In this document: positions 13,701-24,105 of the stretch, piece by piece
How positions within the stretch are numbered: position 1 is the stretch's first letter
How the letters are laid out: each line of letters opens with the position of its first letter
Assembly: GCA_014898415.1 (NCBI GenBank)
Contig: RCTD01000021.1
Coordinates: forward strand, 434,001 to 498,000
Length of the DNA stretch: 64,000 bases
DNA from: Stromatinia cepivora
Taxonomy: Eukaryota; Ascomycota; Leotiomycetes; Helotiales; Sclerotiniaceae
Reading direction: 5' to 3'
Notes under the pieces: generated by a model
The model's database searches: none
Told to the model about the DNA's origin: nothing
Seen by the model: the letters and a program-made list of their open reading frames with translations, nothing else
Translations under genes and position numbers: made by a program

Positions 13701-15025
13701 TTCCATTTTTTCAAGGACATAACTTAGATGACAGTGAAACTTATATCCAACAATCAGATTGAGCGACAGCAACGACTTCGCTTGCGGTGAATTGCCATGC
13801 TGAGGCTTGCTCATAAAAAAAAATCAACATATTGAAGCCATCAAAGAAGCAGCGACTTTTCATATCAGTTTTCAGAAGGAGAAATGCATGTCGGGAGAAA
13901 CAATTATACGAGACCATTGAGGGTTTTCCTCCCCGTGATTCGAAAATTGCGAGAGTAAGTGAAGACTATGTATGAGACTCGTATATATACTCAATCCCAA
14001 ATGCTCGGTTACCAGTACACACTTCAACCCTCGCCACGATTATATTGAGATATTTTGCAGGTATATAAAGAGGTCAAAAATCAGGTCTCCACAATTACTT
14101 GAGGTTGATAAGGCGACCGTAGGAAATCCGAAGATGTGTTGCTCTTTTGTTACTTGTACCTTTTTGGTGCCTAGCACGACAAGTATATGCAAGATGGATC
14201 TACCAGCATACAGAGGTTGGACGAATCTGAATATTAAGCACTATCAATTCTCAACCCCAACAATACGTATGTTGTATTTTTGAATTAGAGACAATAAAAG
14301 CGCAAAAATAAACAACAAAAGCTTCGAGGTGGTGTGCTAGAGTTTCAGATGGCCTTGGTGTTCTTGCAATTTATATAGAACACTTATACTATAAGAGAGA
14401 TGTTGGGAAATACGTGGAGTGAGCCAACCGTTTGAACCATCTCCATCTCCATGGTTCGCCGTTATAGGAATGGGTGCAATTAAGAACCGAAAGAGATATT
14501 TTTAAATATTCAAACTATCAGAATTGCTGCGGCAGGGGCGGGATGAATGAGTTTCGCCTGCCATACAACATACAAGTTAATCGAACGTACCCGCTCCATT
14601 GCTTCAGTACCTAATTCAAATGAGGTCGACCGTTATCGTATTGCATTTCCATGAAATTTGGAACGCGACGAGATACTGTTGTGTTCCGCCTTAGTCATTT
14701 CTTTGTTTGTTCAGGGGTCAATGCAAGAATTTAATTGGACAAACGCGCGTTCCACTTAGACGATTCACCAATGAAAATCTTCATCAGTTGACCTTCCCCC
14801 GCATAGATAGTTGTTTCCTTGGTTGTGATGAATTGAAGTAAAATATGACGTCAATCCATGGCGCTATTCGCTATTCTAGACTTACGATCCTGCAAACAAA
14901 CCGGTCAACAAACTTATAACCTCAACATCAACCACGTTTAATGCATCTGCTTTCATCAACTTTAAAAGACATTCCGAAAGTATAAATCAAACCAAATCAA
15001 AACACAACGAGCCAAATCAGCAAAC
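7745..15025. other. 7.3-kb gene-poor intergenic region
   Basis: No gene recognised. Scattered ORFs of 60-103 codons (for example 10037-10339, 11493-11765, 13972-14283) carry no known motif, no coherent exon chain and no coding-like codon pattern. The region is AT-rich with no long repeat and no transposon domains that I could see. A short CTTGTAGTTGAG duplication lies near 9360-9385. Promoter elements for the small membrane protein at 15026 must lie at its right end. Confidence 0.45.
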
Positions 15026-15392
15026 ATGTTCCAGACTACACTCGCCTTCCTCCTTCAATTCTTCTTCTTTGCCTTGGCGTTTGCAGCACCAGTTGAAATC
15101 GCTGGACATGGCAATGCCTGGAAATATGGTTCCGGTGGCGGGGTCATTGGATTCATCGTTTTAATTCTCGATATCATCGTCTTCAGTATGTAGTACACAT
15201 TCTTCATTATTGAATAGATCTAACCTTATGTCTGCAGTCGAGGTCCTCAAGTCAAATCGCCCTCCTTCACACAAACTTCTCTGGTGCTTGGTCGTTTTCC
15301 TCTTCCCTATCCTCGGGTTGGTTATCTATTGGTTGTTCTCGAACAGACAAGCACACAACTCCGGAAGTGGTTCATATGAAGCTATCCCATAA
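15026..15392 (+). CDS. Small PLDc_N (phospholipase D-nuclease N-terminal) membrane protein
   Basis: Two exons, 15026-15185 and 15238-15392, give 104 aa; the 52-nt intron has a GTATGT donor, a CTAAC branch and a CAG acceptor. Residues 1-20 are a signal peptide-like hydrophobic stretch ending in ALAFAAP. A second helix (VIGFIVLILDIIVF) leads into the spliced EVLKSNRPPSHKLLW block, and a third helix runs through the P-I-L-G-L-V-I-Y-W-L segment. The pattern helix, IEVLKS, K-LLW, P-GL--YW-F is that of PLDc_N (PF13396), here without any downstream phospholipase domain. Stand-alone PLDc_N proteins are common in fungi and have no established role. It is likely a small two- or three-helix protein of the secretory pathway or plasma membrane. 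Confidence 0.85.
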
Positions 15393-15709
15393 TTGTACGA
15401 TGTAGTGCAATATCAAGGTGATACGGTCGGATGATGGTACAAGAGATAGGGCGAGAATGATGGAGTTTTGGTGATGAGCATGGCATGGACTTGTTTTTTT
15501 GGGCTTGTTTTCTTCGGCATATACGATTAGGCGGATATTTTTCTAAGGATCGAGATTTTGAGGTTATTGTGGTTGGAGTAAGGGATTATGCTAGCATAGC
15601 TATAATGAATGAACGTCTGCATCATCGCGTTTCTGGTTCCGGTCATTGGGAATGATCTCTGATGAGGAATTTGTGATTTTGAATACAATAGAATTTGATC
15701 CCACTCGAA
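15393..15709. other. Short intergenic between convergent PLDc_N gene and candidate exon
   Basis: No ORF of note. It should hold the 3' untranslated region of the PLDc_N gene and, if the minus-strand candidate is real, the 3' end of that gene too. Confidence 0.35.
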
Positions 15710-16027
15710 TCAACCCGCCCATACCACTACAATTGCCATTGCAGTACTCCTGTTTGTTTGCCCAATCAGCGCTGCTGAAGCCTGTGTGATATTGCCTGCC
15801 CATGGCGAAAGCGAAGTGAGAAAGTCCATCACGATCTCTTGTGCACCTTCCTCATTTCGTGATTGCATCATATCGACACCGGAAGCGATTATCATCTTAA
15901 CTAATGCCTGCGAATCTCCGATGTATTTGGAGGTATCGTATTGGATGTAGGGGTTGCATTCGTCGTAATAATGGGGTCCCAGTCGCTCAAGATGTCGTGT
16001 ACATTTCGAGAAAGATTTTGATCCGCT
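15710..16027 (-). CDS. Candidate exon of an unrecognised protein
   Basis: On the minus strand, codons stay open from 16027 to a TGA at 15710-15712, about 105 codons. The stretch is rich in TAC, AAC, ATC, GAC and GAG codons, a pattern typical of real coding sequence. The translation includes DECNPYIQYDTSKYIGDS and TSLSPWAGNITQASAALIGQ and ends in a small hydrophobic segment (AMAIVVVWAG). A Met lies 61 codons before the stop (at 15895), but the coding character starts upstream of it, so an upstream exon joined near 16026 is more likely. I do not recognise the family and could not find a convincing first exon. It lies tail-to-tail with the PLDc_N gene. Confidence 0.35.
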   Translation of the reverse strand, partial: SGSKSFSKCTRHLERLGPHYYDECNPYIQYDTSKYIGDSQALVKMIIASGVDMMQSRNEEGAQEIVMDFLTSLSPWAGNITQASAALIGQTNRSTAMAIVVVWAG

Positions 16028-16700
16028 TTATGATAGTAATGTATGATAGAATTATGCTGAGTTCGCTACCGTCCGAGTGTTTGTTGCAGCCCAAAGGCTC
16101 AATCTGCTGTACAGTAAAATCTATGAGGAGGATGAGACACTATGATTCTAATTCAAGCTTTTGACAGACTTATACTGCTCAAAGTAAAGTGCGAAACTCT
16201 TCGACAGATTGAGATAGTACTTACTAACCGGTACCTACCTTGAGGACTCTGTTAAACTTGTTGAACCAGCATGTAAGAAGAGCTTGTCAGTAACTGGAGT
16301 TTTGCGCCGAAAGATTAGAGATTCCGTTGAGAAGATATCTTCTTCGACATTTGATGTCAAGTGAATATTCTTGAAGTAATAATAACCCCCCAAACTTCGG
16401 ATCATTAGAAAAATCCCCTCGTTCAGACGTGCGAGTGATTTTATATTCTCCACACTTCTACTAGAAATGACTTTACAATTTAAGTTCAGCCTTCCTTAGC
16501 ATATCAGAAACACAAGAGTCACGTGACTTCACGCTAATCAACAAATCTCTCTCTAATTGGTCAGAAAATCGAATTTCGAAAATTCGTTTGTGGGCTTCGG
16601 TTAACCCTAACCAAAAGTTTCCTCTGAAGCAACTTCAACATTTTCACGACGACGAGACGCCCGACAACCACAATCGACAACCACCCGACCCTTATTCAAA
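16028..16700. other. RPL35 promoter region
   Basis: Upstream region of the ribosomal protein gene. It contains the telobox-like TTAACCCTAACC at 16601-16612. The minus-strand ORF at 16235-16453 is open but shows no family signature. It could be an upstream exon of the candidate at 15710-16027, because a GTAGGT donor follows it near 16240. Confidence 0.4.
16601..16612. promoter_or_regulatory. Telobox-like promoter element (TTAACCCTAACC)
   Basis: The sequence contains two overlapping CCCTAA-type telomere units, 88 bp before the RPL35 start codon. AACCCTAA boxes bound by Tbf1/telobox factors are known in ribosomal protein promoters of several ascomycetes. Use of this copy is inference. Confidence 0.55.
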
Positions 16701-17375
16701 ATGGTATGCGACGAATTCTTTGGAGAGATGTTGTTGTTTGAAATTGAGGGAGAAAAATGGCTAACGGATCATCGCGATTAGTCGTCCGGAAAAGTAAAGA
16801 CTGGCCAACTTTGGTCCAAGAACAAGGCGGACCTCGCAAAGCAACTCGGAGAGTTGAAGACTGAGCTCGGTCAATTGAGAACTCAGAAGATTGCTGGAGG
16901 ATCTGCTGCTAAGCTCACCAAGATGTGCGTACTACAGTTATAGTTATTTTCTTCGACCTGGCGTAGTCGAGCGGGGGTTTTCGAGATACAGGATCAACAA
17001 AATGGTTACTAATATACTTTTCCTTCTAGCCACGACGTCCGAAAGTCAATTGCCAAGGTCCTCACAGTCATTAACGCCAACCAACGCGCACAACTCCGTC
17101 TCTTCTACAAGGGAAAGAAATACCTCCCTCTCGATCTCCGATCAAAGCAAACTCGTGCTATTCGTAGACGCCTTACCAAGCACGAGAAGGAGTTGCAGTT
17201 GGAGAAGACCAAGAAGAGATCGATGCACTTCCCACAAAGGAAGTTCGCTGTTAAGGTATGCGATTCTGCCGACTTTAGGGTCAACATTCTTTCCGAGGGA
17301 CATTGAGACGGTGGAAGGGTATTGGTGAAGGATTTCTGGAATTAAATGCTAACTTCATAATAGGCGGAGGCATAG
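16701..17375 (+). CDS. rpl35: 60S ribosomal protein uL29 (L35)
   Basis: Four exons: the ATG alone at 16701-16703, then 16782-16924, 17030-17255 and 17364-17375, giving 127 aa (eukaryotic L35 is usually about 120-125). The protein opens [20 protein letters not shown] and includes the [17 protein letters not shown] and [18 protein letters not shown] blocks, then [18 protein letters not shown]. These are hallmark segments of uL29, which sits near the polypeptide exit tunnel and binds exit-site factors. The intron directly after the ATG and the final exon of three codons plus stop are unusual but all sites are canonical (GTATGC/TAG, GTGCGT/TAG, GTATGC/TAG). A telobox at 16601 and a pyrimidine-rich leader are typical for ribosomal protein genes. 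Confidence 0.97.
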
Positions 17376-19763
17376 ATTTTCTGGAAGTGGGTGTTTATGA
17401 TTGTGAGGATGGCTGGCATGGTGCCTTTTGCCTGGTTTGTTTTCGCACGGGTCACGGTGTATCATCGAAAACAGTATGGCTGGTAAAAAAAAGCCTTTCC
17501 AATAAATCAAACGAATTGAGCAAAAACAAACCAAAAGGTTCCTTTCGATTTGGTGTGATATTTTGTGCGAGTGGCTAGGCAGGGGTTTGAAGTCGAAGGA
17601 GGGTTCGAGAATTCTATGGCTATTATACCCAGGAACTTGCGACCATCGATATTGGAAGGGCATGCACAATTGCAACAGTGATTTTGAGCAAGCTGTTGTT
17701 ATACTTCACAATTTGCTATGGTTTGTGTTTGTGAATTTGGTTCCGACTGGCATATTTCACCGCATCCTGATGATCCTCATGATGAAGTTAATGGACAATA
17801 TTATGCCATGCCATCTATTCCCTTGTATCATTTTCCAGACCCCAACATTGCAAATGGACCCTTGTCAATCCAGTTCCGCGCTTGCACCAAAGTTATTGTG
17901 AAATGAACGCTGCTGATTCTATACATGGTCCGATATTTCATCTTAGTAGTTATTGCATATCCCAATATTCTGAACGAATTCTTTTCATCTTGCATACCAC
18001 AATCCTTTGCAATCCATTCCTTAACTTCATACATTCATTCTCCCCCCTAAGCAGGCAGGCGCATCATACCTATATTTCATTTCCCAGAAACCACGTCCAA
18101 GGAAACCAGAACACCCTTCTATATTTTTACCCTTCTAATCTTTGCTCTCTTTTTATCCCCATCATCACGCTTATATATCTTGTTCTATCCCATTCCTCTT
18201 ACCCTCTCTATATCGTCAGGCTATTTGTTCATTATATCGATAGATGCATGCATGGGTATCCAAATGCTCGAGTACAAACCCATATTTCATTCTCTGTTCT
18301 GTTCTATTGTCTTGCATTTATCCGCTGCGTATTTTGTGATTTTTTGAGTACGTCGATCTATCACTTGCTATTCTCCTTTCTTGCTTGTGTCCGGTTCCGT
18401 TTCTTGTTGGTTTTCTATATGTATGCATTATGAATTATCATTGGCGTACTGGCTCATCAACCTTCACTCAATTGATAATTTGGATCTGTATTTGTATTTT
18501 TCAGTAATGTCAATATCCCTCGCTCGTTTTCTCTGCTTTTCTTTTAAAATTCCCTGATTTTTTAAAACTACTACGCTACTGCTGCTGCGGCTTTTCCATA
18601 ATTATATACTATTTATTGCATCGTAGATTTAGAGGTGCTGTATCGGAAAGGAAGTTAGAGCCTCTTTTGTGAGATGTGGTACTGATGGGGTAGTGGTGGT
18701 GATGAGGTTCTTGGTGTGAATGATGATGCTGGTGGTGCAGATATTGATCTTGACGATAACGATGATGCTACAAACCCATACACTTAAATGAAAAGGTCGA
18801 GATAGGTAGAAAGTTCCTCATCGCTGACCTCCTCTCCCACTCCGTACCGTGCTGGCCGGGAGCCATCAAAAAGTTTTAGTACCTCATTTATTTACCCCCC
18901 ATCTCACAAGAAGTTTTGTCGCATATCTGAAGTGCACTTCACTCTTCAACACTCTCTTGAATTTTCCTTGTCTGGTGGGGTTTAGTGTATATTTGAGGAG
19001 GATAGAAATGGGAAGTTAAGTCTTGACTAAAACCACTCCTCACTATTCAATGATTCCAAGTCTCTTCCCTTTGCTCGCTGGGTTATTTGTTCGCTCAAAT
19101 GGGATTTATTAGATATCTGATAAGAATAATAAATTGATAGTTTCATTGGAATTATACTTCAGTATCTATCTATTACCTTCGATATTCTGTTATACTTATT
19201 CTGCTACCTTTGTTGATAGCTGAATCAAATAGAAATAGAAATTGGCAACTTCAGGAAAACCACCTCAGCAATCCCACATCGGAGTACACTTTCTCCTACC
19301 TCCAAAGGCTCATTACATGTCTAAACAGGAAAAAGATGGGAACTCAACAACCTCGCTAGAATTACGCTTCACCAAAACCACATTTCACTACCTCACCACT
19401 TCCTCAGCACTCCCTTATTTATCCCTACACCACTCCCCTTCAAAAATTTAGTTGCACATATAAGTAAAGGTTGATGACTTCACTGAAACCACGCTTCATC
19501 ACTCACTCCCTAGAACTTCACTTCGGATCTCCTTACACATTTAGTAAAACTAGAACGAAAAGTTGAGAACTTCACCACACTCCATCGCTAACTCACTCGC
19601 CCGAAAGATCTTGTTGCACATCATATAGATGTAGAAATAATAATCTAGTAACATCGCTTAAACACCTCACCTCTCTTCCTTCCACTTTATTATTCAATAG
19701 GCCCTTAAGCACTTGCGGGGTGACCATCTTCGTAAAGCTACACTACGTAGTCGCCATTACAGA
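17376..19763. other. RPL35 3' flank, pyrimidine-rich stretch and decayed repeats
   Basis: No gene recognised. The 183-codon plus-strand ORF at 17882-18433 is Ser/Tyr/Phe-rich, comes from a pyrimidine-rich stretch, and lacks any domain. From about 19015 to 19690 a set of degenerate repeats is listed separately. Confidence 0.4.
19015..19690. repeat. Decayed tandem repeats, unit about 75-135 bp
   Basis: Similar blocks recur around 19020, 19235, 19345, 19470, 19560 and 19640. Each has a TTGCACAT/TTACACAT-like start, a purine stretch with GTAAA or GTAGAAA, then (T)GA-AACTTCAC--AAACCAC and C-CTTCATC-CTCACTC. Spacing of the last three is roughly 86 and 73 bp. Copies differ strongly from each other, so the array is old. 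No coding capacity or terminal structure was seen. Confidence 0.45.
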
Positions 19764-20165
19764 TCAGAGCTGCTTAGGCCTCAGTGTGTATGTGCATTTA
19801 CGTCTACAGCCGCCGAAGATACCACTTTGTGCATCATGGTCAAGCGGGATTCGGGAATGAGCTTGGCGACAATGTTCGATTTGAAACTCACCAACTTGCG
19901 CGTTAGGTAGCTGTTCATTATCTACAACCTTATCAAATAATTCAACAAATGACCCTTTCCCAACACCTAGCGCTTCACATACAAAGTTCTCCGGAATGAT
20001 AAATGTCACTAAAGATTCTTTTATATGTGCTTTCTTCTCTCCTTCCACATCTTCATCTGTGCTTGGGTCGCGAATATAGATCGAGCAATTTCTAAATTTA
20101 ATCGTCCTTGCTTTGTCACATCCTTGGATAAACCGTATGTTGAAATCTTCCCGAATTTTAGACAT
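19764..20165 (-). CDS. Hypothetical protein, unrecognised
   Basis: A single open frame starting at the ATG 20165-20163 gives about 133 aa. The frame stays open upstream to 20468, but the Ser/Phe-rich translation before this Met looks non-coding. The protein is hydrophilic, with an acidic block STDEDVEGEKKAHIKES, then PENFVCEALGVGKGSFVELF and NAQVGEFQIEHC, ending in a Cys/Arg-rich tail. No signal peptide or membrane helix is seen. I do not recognise the family. It lies between decayed repeats and the BCS1-type pseudogene, so it may be a gene fragment in a degenerating stretch. Confidence 0.4.
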   Translation of the reverse strand: MSKIREDFNIRFIQGCDKARTIKFRNCSIYIRDPSTDEDVEGEKKAHIKESLVTFIIPENFVCEALGVGKGSFVELFDKVVDNEQLPNAQVGEFQIEHCRQAHSRIPLDHDAQSGIFGGCRRKCTYTLRPKQL

Positions 20166-20914
20166 GGTATAGAGTCGCGAAGACTTGACAAATACGTTAG
20201 AGAGAACGCTAGATATATGAGCTTTTAAGAGAAACCTTACAGAGTATAGGGTAGAAAGGATGAAGTTTGGAACGAACGAGGTTGGATGAGGTTGGCAGAA
20301 GGAATGATCTGGCGGATGGGAAATTGTCGTAACTGAAATGTTTTGATAGAATAGAAGCGTGACCTTTTTCAAATTTCCCAGATGATATCTTGAATCTTGA
20401 TGCGAATAGTATAAACTCTTACTGTTGGACTGTACGCTAGAGATATTGCTGTCTAGAGGAGGAATCAAATGGCGTTTCGTCCTTTTTGGTATTGCGCGAA
20501 AAATGTGCGATATTGCCCAACGAGATTCAGACTTATGATGGCAGGTATCGGAGCCGCATTTTTAACAAGTCTGTAATACTTACATCTCCGCACAGTGATT
20601 CCGTAAGGTCTCATGAATACAACCAACTTGGGGGGCAGTAAAGTCTTGTTTCATTTGCTTTGCGTGGTGGTTACCGTAAAATCCACGACAAATTTGCATA
20701 TGTCTAATTTGTTCAAGGATTTTTCCATGCGGCTTTACGGAAGAGCTTAGGCCAAACGCATATAACGTTTCCACTGAGGTTAGTGCCTCATCCTACAGAC
20801 CGTGCTAACGTTTGTATGTCGGTATATCTGGGGGTACTTGCTATACTGGATCGAAACACATTTCTGTGATTTTCCCCTTTCGAACCCAATGAGTCTGTAT
20901 TCTGACCATCAATA

Positions 20915-21870
20915 GCCTCAACTGTCCATGTGCTATGGCGCGGAGAGACCTATGACATGCTCATAATGTGGATATCTCACCAGAGTTTTGTTCAGCATGC
21001 TCGTACCTCCCTCGCTACCACCGACTTCGCCCCTTCGTTGGCACGGCATAGGTCCGCGAGGAGTGCACCAGGTGAAGGTGCGAACACAAAATCTCTATAC
21101 TTTACGCCTCGGAATGGAAGGTTTTTCTTTCGGTGCTATGGCCATTGGCTCCTATTCCGGCGCCAACATCGAAGTGACGACATTTTCGGAGAACGAGAAG
21201 AGATCTCTGTCTCTTGTTTCGGCAGATCTCCACAACCTCTCAAGGAACTGTTCACAGAGCATGAACGAAGATAGCCTCAGGACTCTCTTCGCCAAGCTTC
21301 CGAGTCGCTGTATTCTTCTGTTGAAGATATCGATGCTGTTAGTTCAAAACGAACTGAACATGCTGAAAGAGCGGGTCCAAACTAGATCTCAATTGGCTCA
21401 CTCCTCCCAAAGAGCAAATCGGTCTCTGGGAATATCCCTCTCTCTGCTCTCTTGAATGTTCTTGATGGTATAGCATCGCAAGAAGGACGGGATCTGATCA
21501 TGACTACAAGTCCTATTACCCACCTCGATGACGCTCTTATGTGACCTGGCCGTGTTGACAAGAAGGTTAAGCTTGGACCTGTCGGCAAGGAAATGATGAC
21601 TGCCCTTTTCTGTGTAGTCTTTATGCCGGATTTTGCTGACTCTAAGAATATTCCGAAGGTCTATGATGTCTCTTCGAGGTAAAGGGAAGAGGTTGAGAGA
21701 GTCGAGCGGTTGGCGAAAGAGTTTGCTGCTAAGATACCAGAGTTTAAATTCACTCCAGCTGAGATTTTATCACTTCTCTTGGAACATCGGCAGTCACCCA
21801 AGGAGGTAATTAGCAATGTTAACATGTGGATATCTAGGGTTAAAGGTGAAAGGGGAAGTGTCAGATCTTG
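20915..21870 (+). pseudogene. BCS1-type AAA ATPase pseudogene lacking the P-loop
   Basis: Two parts of a BCS1-like protein are readable. The first, 20915-21274, matches the BCS1 N-terminal domain: GETYDMLIMW, then FTPRNGRFFFRCYGHW and EEISVSCFGRSPQPLKELF. The second, from about 21264, matches the C-terminal half of the AAA module: LRTLFAKLPSRCILLL, DIDAV (Walker B region), LLNVLDGIASQEGRDLIMTT, then DDAL, PGRVD and a helical tail to about 21860. Between them the roughly 80-residue stretch that should hold Walker A is absent. The frame changes after the N-terminal domain and returns one base short at the DID motif. In-frame stops follow at 21383-21385 (TAG), 21542-21544 (TGA, just before PGRVD) and 21680-21682 (TAA). 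Intact homologues are membrane-anchored mitochondrial ATPases of a family expanded in fungi. This copy cannot give a working ATPase. Confidence 0.9.
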
Positions 21871-24105
21871 ATATGGCGGAGTTCTAGGCTGGGTTTCATT
21901 GATGATTATTGTCCAGTGTTTCCGTTTGATTTATGGAACTGGTCAGAGCCACGTTAAAATGGAGGGTGATAATCGTTGGCAGCGTGTTCACAACAGTTGT
22001 GGTAATAACTCGGATGATCGCAGCGTCACCATAAGTTCTCTAAGTGTATCACATAGGACATGACATGATTCTTTGGGTATGGTATTAATCTCAGAGGCCC
22101 AGAACTCATTGCTCTGCCATCCAAGTAGCACCTTAACATTCTGAAGCATTGTTGATAGATTACTTTGATCTTGTGTCTTGGTAAGGACAATCCATAATGT
22201 AACAATTGGTGAATTATATCCGAGTTGGGTGTTTAATCCAATGGCAATACAGGTGCAAATCTCCTCCGGGAGTTTACTGTGCCAATAGCTGTTGTTGGTT
22301 TGTCAAATAAGACTAAGGACAAGGTCTTTAGAGATTTAATTAAGATCGTAGTTAGGATCGGAAATGACTGCTAAGAGTGGAAAGAGGCCGTAACAAAAGG
22401 GTTGGCGATGTAGTTTTGCAAGAAGTCCGTGTCGGCGATTTGCTGCTGCTGGGTTAGCAATAGCCAGACAGGAAATCATGGGTATGAATGTCGCGATGCC
22501 AGAGATTTCTCCAATCCTCATCATCACTCTCGTACCTGCCTTCATCGGTATAATTGATAGCTGCCCGTTTGAAGAACAACGGAATTTTGCATAAGAAAGA
22601 ACCTGATGATGCAGGATTGGCACTTCTGGTAACGACATGGATTTATTCCGTAGTTCTTATGTACCCTGGATCTGACTTATCCAAAAGCTCGCCGAGCTTA
22701 TTTGTTTGATATCCTGGCTTCACTGTCCTAGCTGTAAGCGCATATACAACAATGGCTAAAAACAAGCTCTCCTACCTTAATTTATGCCTCGGTATGTCAG
22801 GCATTTTTCATAGCCAGGTGGACTACAGATCTGGTACGCACGGAAACCTGCATATTACGTTGTTGATACATCGCATTATCATCAGTTATAGGAAATGGCA
22901 GCTCTATTACAGATCAATGGACGAATCTACCCCAGGAGCCTACTACCTTTGCCTCAAATAAAGCAACACCACCAGAGAATCTCAACCCTTTCATTCATAA
23001 CCCAATAAATTAATAACCCACAACTCATAGCCCATACCACAAACACCCAAATTGTATACGTAACCTCATTCGAATTCTAATATATCTCAACTCAAACTGT
23101 TTACCCATTCCTATATCAGATTTCAACCCTGACCTCCAACTTCAAACCTCGTCCCAACTCCCAACTCCCAACTCTCCATCCGCATCCCCATCCCCCGTAT
23201 ATAACAAAAATCCATATAACATTTATTCAATGATATCAATATCTTTATCAATACCCCCACCATCCCACTATACCCTATCACATTGTATCGCATTGTATTG
23301 TATTATATTACATCGAATTACATTACATCACATTTACACATCACATCCAACTCCATCATCTCTTATATCATACATCATCTCATTCATACTCTCGCTTTTA
23401 TTCTCACTCATTCCCCCTCAGGTGCAACCTTAATACTCACTCCCAACCCCTATATTACTCATTCACACCACTCAATCACACCCATTCACATCTCCCCCCC
23501 CCATCCCCACAACCCCAACCCCCCAACCTCCATTCAACTTTTAAGCTCATCATTTCAAATCTCACACACAAGCCCCCTCAAACTCACCCATTCAAACCCA
23601 TCATCTCAAAACTTTCAAGATTCCAAACTTTCAAATTCAATATGGTATCAATCAATCAATCACTAACTACCAGGTAGGTATCTCCTCAACTTTAAACTTT
23701 TCCTCCTATCCCATCTCCCTATCCATCCACTTCCCTAATCTCTAATCTACCAATCCACCCACCAACCATTTATCCATGTATTCAATTCATTTCCATTGAT
23801 TTTCCAGCCATCGATTTGTGTTTCCTCATTTCTTCTTGACCTCTAATAAGGACCCCTTTATCTCCTCGCGCCATTTATCAAATCGCCCCGCCCGCTGGAA
23901 TGACAATGCATCGCGCTACCTCGCTGATATTAAATCCCACCCACACCATGCCTCCCATGATTCATGAGTCATGAATCGTAAATCATAATCTTGGTCTGTC
24001 GTTAGAATAATTACAGGAATCGTCGTTTTAATTTCCATCACCCCAATCATCCATGAGTCATCACCCCCTAACTCTCATCACCACCCCTCACACTAACCCC
24101 ATCAA
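21871..24105. other. Intergenic, strongly G-poor part
   Basis: No gene recognised. A minus-strand ORF at 22336-22638 has a GTRVMM-like stretch that faintly recalls transporter loops but is too weak to call. From about 22975 to 23670 the plus strand is very poor in G and rich in C, A and T. This resembles the pyrimidine/CA-rich leaders seen before plus-strand genes, yet no plus-strand gene follows. The 3' flank of the zinc-finger gene lies at the right end. Confidence 0.4.

Noticed and set aside
17882..18433. 183-codon plus-strand ORF after RPL35
   Set aside because: Composition follows the pyrimidine-rich DNA; no domain and not linked to any exon.
22336..22638. Transporter (MFS) remnant on the minus strand
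   Set aside because: Only a weak GTRVMM-like resemblance; no second motif and no exon chain.
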